Assembly (NCBI RefSeq): GCF_006440735.1
Contig: NZ_VFUA01000003.1
Span: 62,001 to 126,000, forward strand
Direction: 5' to 3'
DNA: 64,000 bases
From: Mesorhizobium sp. B2-7-1
GTDB lineage: Bacteria; Pseudomonadota; Alphaproteobacteria; Rhizobiales; Rhizobiaceae
Shown: piece by piece, positions 51,010 to 60,655 of the stretch
Position numbering within the stretch: position 1 is the stretch's first letter
Layout of the letters: the number at the start of each line of letters is the position of its first letter
The notes under the pieces: generated by a model
What the model saw: the letters and a program-made list of their open reading frames with translations, nothing else
Database searches by the model: none
What the model was told of the DNA's origin: nothing
Made by a program: the position numbers and the translations under genes

Positions 51010-52151
51010 TGCGCATCTCCATCCCGATATCCGCCTTCGTCGCCGCGATCGTCGGCTTCGGCGGCACGCTGGCCCTCGTCATCGCCGCCGCCAACGCGGT
51101 CGGCGCCACCCAGATCGAGACCGCGAGCGGCGTCACGGCGATCTGCCTGGCCATGGTCGTCGAATGCCTGTGGCTCTCCTGGCGCACGAAGATGCCGGTC
51201 ATCACCGCCTGGTCGACGCCTGGCCTGGCGCTGATCGCGGCTTCCAGCGGCTTCACGATGCCGGAGGCGGTCGGCGCCTTCATGGTCACCGGCGTCCTTT
51301 TGGTCGCCACCGGCCTGTTCGGGCCGCTGACCCGGCTGATCGCGAAGATCCCGGCCTCGGTCGCGTCCGGCATGCTGGCCGGCATCCTGGTCAGCTTCGC
51401 CGTCAATGCGGTGAAGGCCATTCCCGCCGACCCCTGGCTGATCCTGCCCTTGATCGCCACCTTCTTCGTCATCCGCCTGTTCAATCCGGCTTTATCGGTG
51501 CTGGTGGTGCTGATCGCCGGCGGCCTCGCCGCGGTCCTCACCGGCCGCGTCGGCAGCCTGCCGGCGCCGGAATTGTCGACATTGACGTTCATTGCGCCGC
51601 AATTCACCGCCTCGGCGACCATTGGCCTTGCCCTGCCCCTCTATCTGGTCACCATGGCCTCGCAGAACCTTTCCGGCCTCGCGGTGCTGCGCGCCGCGGG
51701 CTATCATCCGGAGCCAGGTCCGCTGATCGGCGTCACCGGTCTGTTTTCGCTGCTCTCGGCGCCGTTCGGCGCCGCCACCACCAATCTTGCGGCGATCTCG
51801 GCTGCAATCTGCACCGGCCCCGATGTCCATCCCGACCCGGCCGAGCGCTGGAAGACCGGGCCGTTCTACTCGCTCGCCTATCTCATCTTCGCGATCTTCG
51901 GCGCCTCGCTCGTGGCGATCTTCGCGGTCCTGCCGCAAAGCCTGATCGTGCTGGTCGCGGGGCTCGCCTTGACGGCGCCCCTGGCCAACGCGCTGTCGAT
52001 CGCGCTGAAGGACGAGGCCGAACGCATGCCGGCCACCGTCACCTTCGCCGTCACGGCTTCGGGGCTCACGCTCTTCGGCGTCGGCGCGGCATTTTGGGGG
52101 CTGGTTGCCGGAATGGCAGTGCTTTTCTTGGAAAAACTCAAAAAGCGATAA
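51009..52151 (+). CDS. Benzoate/H+ symporter BenE family transporter
   Basis: A 380-residue membrane protein with about 12 helices. BenE-type blocks are VVECLWLSWRTKMPVITAWSTPGLALIA, GMLAGILVSFAVNAVKAIP, TMASQNLSGLAVLRAAGYHPE and SAPFGAATTNLAAISAAICTGPDVHPDP (in parts). BenE imports benzoate in Acinetobacter, but many family members have other substrates, and no benzoate-degradation genes are nearby. Its start overlaps the hydrolase stop by one base, which suggests that the hydrolase acts on the imported compound. Confidence 0.9.
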   Translation: MRISIPISAFVAAIVGFGGTLALVIAAANAVGATQIETASGVTAICLAMVVECLWLSWRTKMPVITAWSTPGLALIAASSGFTMPEAVGAFMVTGVLLVATGLFGPLTRLIAKIPASVASGMLAGILVSFAVNAVKAIPADPWLILPLIATFFVIRLFNPALSVLVVLIAGGLAAVLTGRVGSLPAPELSTLTFIAPQFTASATIGLALPLYLVTMASQNLSGLAVLRAAGYHPEPGPLIGVTGLFSLLSAPFGAATTNLAAISAAICTGPDVHPDPAERWKTGPFYSLAYLIFAIFGASLVAIFAVLPQSLIVLVAGLALTAPLANALSIALKDEAERMPATVTFAVTASGLTLFGVGAAFWGLVAGMAVLFLEKLKKR

Positions 52152-52267
52152 TCATTTCAGATGCTTCGCCGGTTTTGGCCGAACTTGCCTTGAATCGCCT
52201 ATTTCGCCTTCCCATTTCGATTCCACGCAGCCGGTTTGGCTGTTTCCAACGGAAGGATTTGGAGAAA

Positions 52268-52747
52268 ATGAACACAAGTGCATTGATCCGTCCGGCCTGG
52301 ACGCCGGCCACCATCGCGCTGATGGTCATCGGCTTCATGGTGTTCTGGCCGCTCGGCTTCGCCATGCTCGCCTACATCATCTGGGGCGACCGGCTCGATG
52401 GCTTCAAGCGCGACGTCAACCGCGCCACGGACGGCATCTTCGCCGGCTGCCGTCGCGGCTCCGACAAGGCGGCCCGCTGGGGCCACGGCTCGGCCCGCAC
52501 CGGCAACGTCGCCTTCGACGACTGGCGCGAGAAGGAGCTCGAGCGCCTGGCCGAGGAGCGTCGCAAGCTCGACGAGATGCTGAGCGAGTTCGACGATTAC
52601 GCTCGCGAGCTGCGCCGCGCCAAGGACCAGGACGAGTTCGACCGCTTCATGGCGAACCGCAACAAGTCGACCGCGCCGACCACCACCGGCTCGACCGACA
52701 AGCCCGCTCCCAACCGCGGCAAGGGCACGAACCTGCTCGACGACTAA
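52268..52747 (+). CDS. DUF2852 domain-containing membrane protein
   Basis: A 159-residue protein with an N-terminal hydrophobic helix (about residues 12-40, WTPATIALMVIGFMVFWPLG) and a charged helical or coiled-coil tail (FDDWREKELERLAEERRKLDEML). It matches the DUF2852 family common in Rhizobiales, of unknown function. ATG 52268 follows GGAGAAA. A terminator lies just after. Confidence 0.88.
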   Translation: MNTSALIRPAWTPATIALMVIGFMVFWPLGFAMLAYIIWGDRLDGFKRDVNRATDGIFAGCRRGSDKAARWGHGSARTGNVAFDDWREKELERLAEERRKLDEMLSEFDDYARELRRAKDQDEFDRFMANRNKSTAPTTTGSTDKPAPNRGKGTNLLDD

Positions 52748-52775
52748 GATCCGGCGACCGGTCTTAGGATGATAA

Positions 52776-52812
52776 AACGGCGTCGCGCGAGCGGCGCCGT
52801 TTCTTTTTTGTT
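52776..52812 (+). terminator. Intrinsic terminator after the DUF2852 gene
   Basis: An 11- to 12-bp stem (aaacggcgtcgc with gcggcgccgttt, one mismatch) is followed by tctttttt. It is 28 bases after the stop codon. Confidence 0.8.
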
Positions 52813-52867
52813 CTCTTTGTAGCTTCCCTCCACTGGCCGTTTTTTTCGAATCGCGTATCGTCCAGCC

Positions 52868-53626
52868 ATGACCCTCGGCTTCTTTCGCAATCTGACCAAG
52901 CCAAAGCCCACGCCAGTGGTGGAGCGCGAACATTGCGTCGCCGGCCGCACGCTGCCGCTGAAAATCGTCGAAAGCGCCAGGGCCCGGCGGCTCACGCTGC
53001 GCATCGATTCCGGCGGCCAGGGCCTGCGCGTCACCGTGCCGCCCGGCCTGCGCCGCGGCGAGGTGGAGAAATTCCTCGACCGCCACCAGGACTGGCTGGA
53101 GCAGCGTCTGGCCAAGGTGCCGACGAGGCCGCAGGTGCGTCCCGGCATCAGGATCCCGATCCGCGGCGTGCCGCACCGCATCGTGCATGAGCCCTCCAAG
53201 CGCGGCACCGTCGCCGTCTCGCGCGACGAGCGCGGTCCGCTTCTGATCGTCCATGGCGAGCGCATCCATCTGCCGCGCCGCATCGCCGACCACCTCAAGC
53301 GCGAGGCCAAGAAGGAGATCGAGAAGCTGGTGGTCAAGCACACCGAGGCGATCGGCAAGCGCGCCAAGGCCATAAGGTACAAGGATACCTCCAGCCGCTG
53401 GGGGTCATGCACCTCGGAGGGCAATCTCTCCTTCTCCTGGCGCATCATGATGGCGCCGCCGGCGGTGATAAACTACCTGGTGGCGCATGAGGTGGCGCAT
53501 CTCAAGGAGATGAACCACGGCCCGAAGTTTTGGAAACTGTGCGAGAAGCTTTGTCCCGACACCGACCGCTGCAAGGACTGGCTGAAGCGCAACGGCGGCG
53601 CGCTGCAGGCGATCGTGTTTGAGTAG
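52868..53626 (+). CDS. M48-type metallopeptidase (YgjP/DUF45 family)
   Basis: A 252-residue predicted zinc peptidase of the UPF0177/DUF45 group. The metal site is VAHEVAHLKEMNHGPKFW, an HExxH motif with the third ligand (MNH) just after, preceded by SRWGSCTSEGNLSFSWRIMMAPPAVINYLV (in parts). The N-terminal half has ARRLTLRIDSGGQGLRVTVPPG. Most members have no known substrate. ATG 52868 is used without a strong ribosome-binding site. Confidence 0.93.
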   Translation: MTLGFFRNLTKPKPTPVVEREHCVAGRTLPLKIVESARARRLTLRIDSGGQGLRVTVPPGLRRGEVEKFLDRHQDWLEQRLAKVPTRPQVRPGIRIPIRGVPHRIVHEPSKRGTVAVSRDERGPLLIVHGERIHLPRRIADHLKREAKKEIEKLVVKHTEAIGKRAKAIRYKDTSSRWGSCTSEGNLSFSWRIMMAPPAVINYLVAHEVAHLKEMNHGPKFWKLCEKLCPDTDRCKDWLKRNGGALQAIVFE

Positions 53627-53929
53627 AGGCGATGGTTGTGCGGGGCCACTGGCCCGCAAACGGTGGAGATTGGCCGAGCCACTCGAGCTTCGTCACTCTA
53701 GGGCGAAGCAAGGAGCGAAGCGACACGGCGCAGACCCTAGAATCCATGCCGTGACGTGCGAGCGCCGCAGCGATGCAAAAGACGCTATATCATTGAACGA
53801 AAAAGAGGATATCCTCCTACGTCGCGCCCTTCGACCGATGTAACGGCATGGATCCTAGGGTCTGCGCCGCTTCGCGTCGCTCCGCCCTAGGATGACGAAG
53901 TTACGGCTGGCGCCCTAGGAACCTCCTCC
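53627..53929. repeat. Intergenic region with a family C two-arm repeat
   Basis: Two inverted arms (53668-53752 and 53842-53905) of family C flank a central segment of about 90 bases. The left arm includes gattggccgagccactcgag, ctagggcgaagcaagg and cgcagaccctag; the right arm includes ctagggtctgcgcc and ccctaggatgacgaag. I see no gene in the central segment. Confidence 0.8.
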
Positions 53930-54145
53930 TCAATCATCATTCGCCGCGTTCAACTCCTCGGGCCGTAGCCCTTCCTCGGTATGCGGCCACGGCAGAAAGT
54001 TCCCGTCAAACGCATCGCTGCCGAAATACTCCAGCGCCCGATGCGCCTCGGCGCCGTTGAAGGCGGCCTTGTCCATCAGATGCGTGATCACCTCGCGCGC
54101 CTGCGCGATCTTCTGCCTGAGTTCGGCAACGGTCCGGTCGGCCAT
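53930..54145 (-). CDS. Small conserved-looking hypothetical protein (71 aa)
   Basis: A 71-residue acidic protein with no recognisable domain. It begins MADRTVAELRQKIAQAREVI, a likely helix, then GAEAHRALEYFGSDAFDGNFLPWPHTEEG. It starts at ATG 54145, divergent from trpF, with 110 bases between start codons. The purine-rich upstream sequence (AGCACGACAAGC) is a weak ribosome-binding site. Its codon use resembles that of its neighbours, so I accept it as real, of unknown function. Confidence 0.55.
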   Translation of the reverse strand: MADRTVAELRQKIAQAREVITHLMDKAAFNGAEAHRALEYFGSDAFDGNFLPWPHTEEGLRPEELNAANDD

Positions 54146-54255
54146 GCTTGTCGTGCTCCCGCCTGTGGTTCCTATATGAAGGTAGTGTTTTCCGCAGAGC
54201 CGGCAACAGCATGCTTTTTCTCGACTCTTTTCCCGTTTCGTGCCAATCCCGCGCC

Positions 54256-54915
54256 ATGACGCTCGACATCAAGATCTGCGGATTGAAGACCGACGCCGCG
54301 ATGGCCGCTGCCCTTGCCGGCGGCGCCAGCCATGTCGGATTTATTTTCTTCGCCAAGAGCCCGCGCTATGTCGAGCCCGCCGAGGCCGGGCGCCTGCGCG
54401 AAGCGGCGCGCGGCAAGGCCAAGGCGGTCGCCGTCACCGTCGATGCCGATGATGCGTTTCTGGACGAGATCGTCGCCAGGATGCAGCCGGACATGCTGCA
54501 GCTGCATGGTTCGGAGACGCCCGAGCGCGTGGCGGAGCTCAAGGCCCGTTACGGCCTCCCGGTCATGAAGGTGTTTTCCGTCAGCGAGGCTGCCGATATC
54601 GAGCGCATAAAGCCGTTCGTCGGCATCGCCGATCGTTTCATGTTCGACGCCAAGCCGCCGAAGGGATCGCAGCTTCCAGGCGGCAACGGCGTCGCCTTCG
54701 ACTGGCGCATCCTTGCCGGCCTTGACGCCGGCGTCGATTACATGCTTTCCGGTGGGCTCAACGCCGCCAATATCGGTGATGCCCTGAGACTGGCCAATCC
54801 GCCCGGAATAGACGTTTCGTCGGCCGTGGAAAGCGCTCCGGGCGTCAAGGATCCGGCGCTGATCGAGCAGTTTTTCCGGGCCGTCAGGGCCGCGCGCGAT
54901 GACCGCGCCGCCTGA
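54256..54915 (+). CDS. trpF: Phosphoribosylanthranilate isomerase
   Basis: Catalyses the third step of tryptophan synthesis. A 219-residue TIM barrel: DIKICGLKT, with the catalytic Cys in the expected position, [30 protein letters not shown] (with the catalytic Asp) and [13 protein letters not shown] 54256 fits the family start; the frame is open further upstream. The trpF-trpB gap of 89 bases contains a palindromic repeat, but the genes are probably co-transcribed. Confidence 0.97.
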   Translation: MTLDIKICGLKTDAAMAAALAGGASHVGFIFFAKSPRYVEPAEAGRLREAARGKAKAVAVTVDADDAFLDEIVARMQPDMLQLHGSETPERVAELKARYGLPVMKVFSVSEAADIERIKPFVGIADRFMFDAKPPKGSQLPGGNGVAFDWRILAGLDAGVDYMLSGGLNAANIGDALRLANPPGIDVSSAVESAPGVKDPALIEQFFRAVRAARDDRAA

Positions 54916-54929
54916 GCAGGTTCAAACCC

Positions 54930-54978
54930 GAGCATGTCCCGGAAAAGTGGGAACCGGTTTTCCGACAAGGACATGCTC
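54930..54978. repeat. Family B palindromic repeat between trpF and trpB
   Basis: Outer arms gagcatgtcc and ggacatgctc are exact complements around ggaaaagtgg/ccggttttcc. It lies 14 bases after the trpF stop and ends 26 bases before the trpB ATG, close enough to influence trpB translation or mRNA decay. Confidence 0.85.
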
Positions 54979-55004
54979 AGAAGCAAAGAGTCAGGAGATC
55001 GGCG

Positions 55005-56255
<1,251 letters not shown>

Positions 56256-56257
56256 CA

Positions 56258-57097
56258 ATGACCACCCGCATCGACCGCCGCATGGCGAAGCTCAAATCCG
56301 AGGGCCGCCCGGCTCTCGTCACCTACATCATGGGCGGCGATCCCGACTACGACACCGCCTTGGCTATCATGAAGGGGCTGCCCCTCGCGGGCTCGGACAT
56401 CATCGAGCTTGGCATGCCCTTCTCCGATCCGATGGCCGACGGTCCGGCGATCCAGGCGGCGGGTCTTCGGGCGCTGAAGGGCGGCCAGACGCTGGCCAGG
56501 ACGCTGAAGATGGCAGCGGAATTCCGCGCCGGCGATAATGACACGCCGATCGTGCTGATGGGCTACTACAATCCGATCTACATCTACGGCGTCGACCGCT
56601 TCCTGGTAGATGCCAAGGCGAGCGGCATCGACGGCCTGATCGTCGTCGACCTGCCGCCGGAGATGGATGAGGAGCTTTGCATTCCGGCGCTGAAGGCCGG
56701 CGTCAACTTCATCCGCCTGGCGACGCCGACCACCGACGACAAGCGCCTCCCCAAGGTTTTGGAAAACACCTCCGGCTTCGTCTACTACGTCTCGATGACC
56801 GGCATCACCGGCTCGGCGCTCGCCGACACCGCCAAGGTCTCGGCGGCGGTCACGCGCATCAAGGGCCACACCGCGCTGCCGGTTTGCGTCGGCTTCGGCG
56901 TCAAGACCGCCGAGCAGGCGCGTGTCATCGGCGCCTCGGCCGACGGCGTTGTCGTGGGCACGGCGATCGTCAACGCGATCGCCAACGTGCTGGGACCCAA
57001 GGGCGAGAAAACAGCCGATCCGGCGGAAGCCGTGGCCACCCTGGTCAGCGGTCTTGCCCAGGGCGTCCGCTCGGCCCGCCTCGCCGCCGCCGAATAG
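56258..57097 (+). CDS. trpA: Tryptophan synthase alpha subunit
   Basis: The 279-residue subunit that cleaves indole-3-glycerol phosphate. Its catalytic residues are Glu50 ([11 protein letters not shown]) and Asp61 (MADGPAIQ). [11 protein letters not shown] and [13 protein letters not shown] are also typical. It starts 2 bases after trpB and precedes accD by 95 bases; that gap contains a weak copy of repeat A (57117-57160), and accD may still be in the same transcript. Confidence 0.99.
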   Translation: MTTRIDRRMAKLKSEGRPALVTYIMGGDPDYDTALAIMKGLPLAGSDIIELGMPFSDPMADGPAIQAAGLRALKGGQTLARTLKMAAEFRAGDNDTPIVLMGYYNPIYIYGVDRFLVDAKASGIDGLIVVDLPPEMDEELCIPALKAGVNFIRLATPTTDDKRLPKVLENTSGFVYYVSMTGITGSALADTAKVSAAVTRIKGHTALPVCVGFGVKTAEQARVIGASADGVVVGTAIVNAIANVLGPKGEKTADPAEAVATLVSGLAQGVRSARLAAAE

Positions 57098-57116
57098 CCG
57101 CACTATTTGTTTCCTC

Positions 57117-57160
57117 AGCAGTTCGGGCCGGAAATCCGCCACAGATTTTTCCTGAATTGC
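57117..57160. repeat. Diverged family A palindromic repeat
   Basis: cagcagttcgggccggaaat and tttttcctgaattgctc resemble the A repeat at 24118 with several changes. It lies between trpA and accD. Confidence 0.55.
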
Positions 57161-57192
57161 TCGAAGTCTCTTCCAGGACAGGAGCCGAAGCC

Positions 57193-58119
57193 ATGAACTG
57201 GATCACCAATTACGTCCGCCCGAAGATCAATTCGATGCTCGGCCGGCGCGCCGACATGCCGGAAAACCTCTGGATCAAGGATCCCGAGACCGGCGAGATG
57301 ATCTTCCACAAGGATCTCGAATCCAACCAGTTCGTCATCCCGGCTTCCGGCCACCACATGAAGATCTCGGCCAAGGAGCGGCTGAAATACTTCTTCGACG
57401 ACGGCAAATACGAGGTGCTGGAAAACCCCAAGGTCGTCCTGGACCCGCTGAAATTCCGCGACGAGAAGCGCTATACCGACCGCCTGAAGGAGGCGAAGGC
57501 CAAGACCAGCCTCGAGGATGCGATCCTCAACGGCGCCGGCACCATCGACGGGCTGCCGGTCATCGTCACCGTGCAGGACTTCGCCTTCATGGGCGGCTCG
57601 CTCGGCATGGCCGCCGGCGAGGCCATCGTGCATGCCTTTGAGGTCGCGCTGCAGCGCAAGCGGCCGCTGATCCTGTTCGCCGCCTCCGGCGGCGCCCGAA
57701 TGCAGGAAGGCATCCTGTCGCTGATGCAGTTGCCGCGCACCACGGTCGGCGTCGACCGGCTGAAGGAAGCCGGCCTGCCCTATATCGTCGTGCTCACCAA
57801 CCCGACCACCGGCGGCGTCACCGCCTCCTACGCCATGCTGGGCGATGTCCAGATCGCCGAGCCCGGCGCCCTGATCGGCTTTGCCGGCCCGCGCGTCATC
57901 GAGCAGACCATCCGCGAAAAACTGCCCGACGGTTTTCAGCGGGCCGAATATCTGATGGAGCACGGCATGGTCGACATGGTCGTGTCGCGGCTGGAGATGC
58001 GCCAGACCATCGCGCGGCTGTTGAAGATACTGCTCAAGATGCCGGAGGCCGAGAAGCCGCTGGAGCCGGAGATCCTGCCGCCGGCGGTGGTCAACGCCGA
58101 GGCGCGGCCGCAAGCCTGA
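57193..58119 (+). CDS. accD: Acetyl-CoA carboxylase carboxyltransferase subunit beta (zinc-ribbon-less)
   Basis: AccD, with AccA, transfers carboxyl from biotin to acetyl-CoA in the first step of fatty acid synthesis. The 308 residues have the carboxyltransferase core ([52 protein letters not shown]). The N-terminal part keeps the shape of the zinc ribbon ([20 protein letters not shown], then [13 protein letters not shown]) but all four zinc cysteines are replaced, as I recall for other rhizobial AccD proteins. ATG 57193 follows GGAGCCGAAGCC. folC follows after a repeat, the common trpA-accD-folC order. Confidence 0.97.
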   Translation: MNWITNYVRPKINSMLGRRADMPENLWIKDPETGEMIFHKDLESNQFVIPASGHHMKISAKERLKYFFDDGKYEVLENPKVVLDPLKFRDEKRYTDRLKEAKAKTSLEDAILNGAGTIDGLPVIVTVQDFAFMGGSLGMAAGEAIVHAFEVALQRKRPLILFAASGGARMQEGILSLMQLPRTTVGVDRLKEAGLPYIVVLTNPTTGGVTASYAMLGDVQIAEPGALIGFAGPRVIEQTIREKLPDGFQRAEYLMEHGMVDMVVSRLEMRQTIARLLKILLKMPEAEKPLEPEILPPAVVNAEARPQA

Positions 58120-58264
58120 GGCGAGATCGGCCCTGACGCGATATAGACCTGCGCGACATCCTTCGCCGCGAACCGCGATTTGCGTCGCCTGTTGCGTGCT
58201 GTAGCCTCTGATTTGCGCATGACCGTTCCGAGACCGATTCCCGGTCTCTGGGTTAGGCGCTAAA

Positions 58265-58364
58265 GCAATTCCAGGAAAAGTGTGAAACGGTTTTCCGTCC
58301 GGAATTGCGTAAACAAAAAAAGAGAGAGCGGTTCAGAATTTCCATGAAACGATGAACTGCTCTA
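58265..58364. repeat. Composite A + G palindromic repeat (reverse order)
   Basis: Module A (58265-58308) runs from gcaattccag to ccggaattgc in reverse orientation compared with 11415. Module G (58327-58364) has arms gagcggttca and tgaactgctc around tttccatgaaac. The pair ends 11 bases before the folC ATG. A degenerate B-type segment (58206-58262) precedes it. Confidence 0.75.
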
Positions 58365-58374
58365 GGATTCCGCC

Positions 58375-59700
58375 ATGACAACGCTTTCCGCCGAACGCGA
58401 AATCGAACACCTGATGACGCTGCATCCGAAAGGCTTCGACCTTTCGCTGGACCGCGTCACGCGGCTTCTCGAACGCCTCGGCAATCCGCAGGACCGGTTG
58501 CCGCCAGTCATCCACATCGCCGGTACCAATGGCAAGGGCTCCTGCGCCGCCTTCTCGCGCGCGCTGCTGGAGGCGGCCGGCCACCTCGTCCATGTCCACA
58601 CCTCGCCGCACTTGGTGAACTGGCACGAACGCTACCGGCTGGCGGCCGAAGGCGGCGGCAAGCTGGTGGAGGACGATGTTTTCGCTGAGGCCATCGCGCG
58701 TGTCGCGGAAGTCAATGGCGGCCAGAAGATCACCGTCTTCGAGATACTCACCGCCGTCACCTTCATCCTGTTTTCGGAGCACCCGGCGGAAGCGGCGATC
58801 ATCGAGGTCGGCCTCGGCGGCCGCTTCGACGCCACCAACGTCATCAAGCGACCGGCCGTTTCGGTGATCATGCCGATCTCGATGGATCACGAAGCCTATC
58901 TCGGCGACCGCGTCGAGCTCATCGCCGCCGAAAAGGCCGGCATCATGAAGCGCGGCTGCCCGGTGGTGATCGGCGCCCAGGAAAGCGACACCGCGCTTCA
59001 GGTGCTGATCGAGACAGCCGAGCGGCTGGACTGCCCGACCGTGGTCTATGGCCAGGATTTCCTCGCTTTCGAGGAGAACGGCCGCATGGTCTATCAGGAC
59101 GAGGACGGGCTGATGGACCTACCGTCGCCGCGCCTGCCCGGGCGCCATCAATACGCCAACGCCGCGGCGGCGATCGCCGCAGTCAAGGCTGCCGGCTTCG
59201 AGATCGGCCACCGCGCCGCCGAGCGGGCGATGACCCATGTCGCCTGGCCGGCACGAATGCAGAAGCTGACGCAGGGCAAGCTGGTCGACCTAGCGCCGAA
59301 GGGCGCCGAGATCTGGCTGGACGGCGGCCACAATCCCGGCGCCGGCATCGTCATCGCCGAGGCGCTCGCCGAGCAGGAGGAGAAGAATCCAAGGCCGCTG
59401 GTGCTGATCTCCGGCATGATCAACACCAAGGACCAGACCGGCTATTTCAGCGCCTTCAAGGGTTTGGCCCGCCATGTCTACACCGTGCCGGTGACCAACA
59501 GCGAAGCCGGCGTGCCGAATGACGAGCTGGCATTGCGTGCCGAAGAGGCCGGCCTGTCGGCCGAGCCGGTCAGCTCCGTCGCCAGCGCGCTGATGCTGTT
59601 GCGCGACTCCTGGGACGGCCCGGCGCCGCGCATCCTGATCGGCGGCTCGCTCTATTTCGCCGGCGCCGTGCTGGCCGAGAACGGCACGCCGCCGACCTGA
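58375..59700 (+). CDS. folC: Bifunctional folylpolyglutamate synthase/dihydrofolate synthase
   Basis: Adds glutamate to dihydropteroate and to folates. The 441-residue protein has the P-loop AGTNGKGS (49-56), HTSPHLVNWHERYR, FEILTAVTFILF, EVGLGGRFDATNVI and a C-terminal glutamate-ligase domain with LDGGHNPGAG. ATG 58375 has only a weak ribosome-binding site and lies just after a palindromic repeat. It converges with the GntR gene. Confidence 0.96.
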   Translation: MTTLSAEREIEHLMTLHPKGFDLSLDRVTRLLERLGNPQDRLPPVIHIAGTNGKGSCAAFSRALLEAAGHLVHVHTSPHLVNWHERYRLAAEGGGKLVEDDVFAEAIARVAEVNGGQKITVFEILTAVTFILFSEHPAEAAIIEVGLGGRFDATNVIKRPAVSVIMPISMDHEAYLGDRVELIAAEKAGIMKRGCPVVIGAQESDTALQVLIETAERLDCPTVVYGQDFLAFEENGRMVYQDEDGLMDLPSPRLPGRHQYANAAAAIAAVKAAGFEIGHRAAERAMTHVAWPARMQKLTQGKLVDLAPKGAEIWLDGGHNPGAGIVIAEALAEQEEKNPRPLVLISGMINTKDQTGYFSAFKGLARHVYTVPVTNSEAGVPNDELALRAEEAGLSAEPVSSVASALMLLRDSWDGPAPRILIGGSLYFAGAVLAENGTPPT

Positions 59701-59706
59701 GGGGAC

Positions 59707-60372
59707 TCAGCGGCTCGCCGAGGCCATGCTCGACACAAGTTCCTCGGCGTCGGCATCGGCATGGCGGATGGCCAGCTGGAATGCCGTGTCGGCGTCGCCG
59801 CCGACGATCGCGGCGACCAGGGGTTCGTGCAGGGTCGGTATGTCGTGGAGATTGTTGTAGAACCGATCCGTCAGCCGCAGGAACATCCGCGTCTGGCCTT
59901 CGAGCCGTTCGTAGATCTCCATCAGCCGCCGGTGTCCGGAAATACCGATGACCGTCCGGTGGAATTCGAAATCCAGCTCCATCAGCTTCCTGCGGTTGCC
60001 GTTCGAGGCGGCGGTCTTCATGGCCGCCACGATGTCGGTCAGTTGCTTGCGACCGGCCTCGTCTATGCGTTTCGCGGCCAACCGCGCGCCGAGCGCCTCC
60101 AGCGAGTCCCGCAGCATCGAGATTTCGTAGACGTCGGGCTTTTCCACGGTGATGACGAAATTGCCGCGGCGCGGCCGATAGACGATCAGCCCTTGCGCCT
60201 GCAGATATTTGAGGGCGCCACGGATCGTGCCCTGGCTGACGTTGAAGCGCGCCGCAAGGTCGAGTTCGATGAGCCGGGTGCCGGGCTCGATCTCGCCATC
60301 GACGATGGCTGCCCTCAGCGCCTTGCCGATCTCGCTTTCCAGGGACGGGTGGTTGTCGCCCGAGATTCTCAT
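59707..60372 (-). CDS. GntR family transcriptional regulator (FCD domain)
   Basis: A 221-residue FadR-type regulator. The winged helix-turn-helix (residues about 9-75) contains GTRLIELDLAARFNVSQGTIRGALKYLQAQGLI (in parts); the FCD domain contains the metal-binding pattern, with DFEFHRTVIGISGHRRLMEIYERL and LHEPLVAAIVGGDAD. Such regulators often respond to organic acids. It is divergent from the aminotransferase-TRAP operon, and a likely operator lies in the shared gap (60586-60600). Confidence 0.92.
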   Translation of the reverse strand: MRISGDNHPSLESEIGKALRAAIVDGEIEPGTRLIELDLAARFNVSQGTIRGALKYLQAQGLIVYRPRRGNFVITVEKPDVYEISMLRDSLEALGARLAAKRIDEAGRKQLTDIVAAMKTAASNGNRRKLMELDFEFHRTVIGISGHRRLMEIYERLEGQTRMFLRLTDRFYNNLHDIPTLHEPLVAAIVGGDADTAFQLAIRHADADAEELVSSMASASR

Positions 60373-60585
60373 GGTCTGGAGTTTTCCTGTCCTGTGCTTT
60401 CGAGCCGCTTCAAATCGTTCCTCTTGTCCAATACGGACCGGCGATGGCCACCCGCCTGCCACGGCGATGGCCACCGGCTGCCGCTGCGCGCTTCCTGGGC
60501 CGGCGGCTTCCTCTCGGGCAAGGGATTCAACCCCACGGCGAATTCTCTAGCAGATCGAATGGCGCAGGTCATGACTCTTATCATT

Positions 60586-60600
60586 TATCGATAATCGATA
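60586..60600. promoter_or_regulatory. Probable GntR-type operator
   Basis: TATCGAT-A-ATCGATA is a perfect 7-1-7 inverted repeat in the gap between the GntR gene and the aminotransferase gene, 56 bases before the latter's ATG. FCD-type GntR regulators commonly bind such short A/T-rich palindromes. No other site of this kind is visible nearby. Confidence 0.6.
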
Positions 60601-60655
60601 TTGACAGCTTTACCGACTTTCGCGATTGTCGCCCGACGTCAGACGGGCCGGGGTA

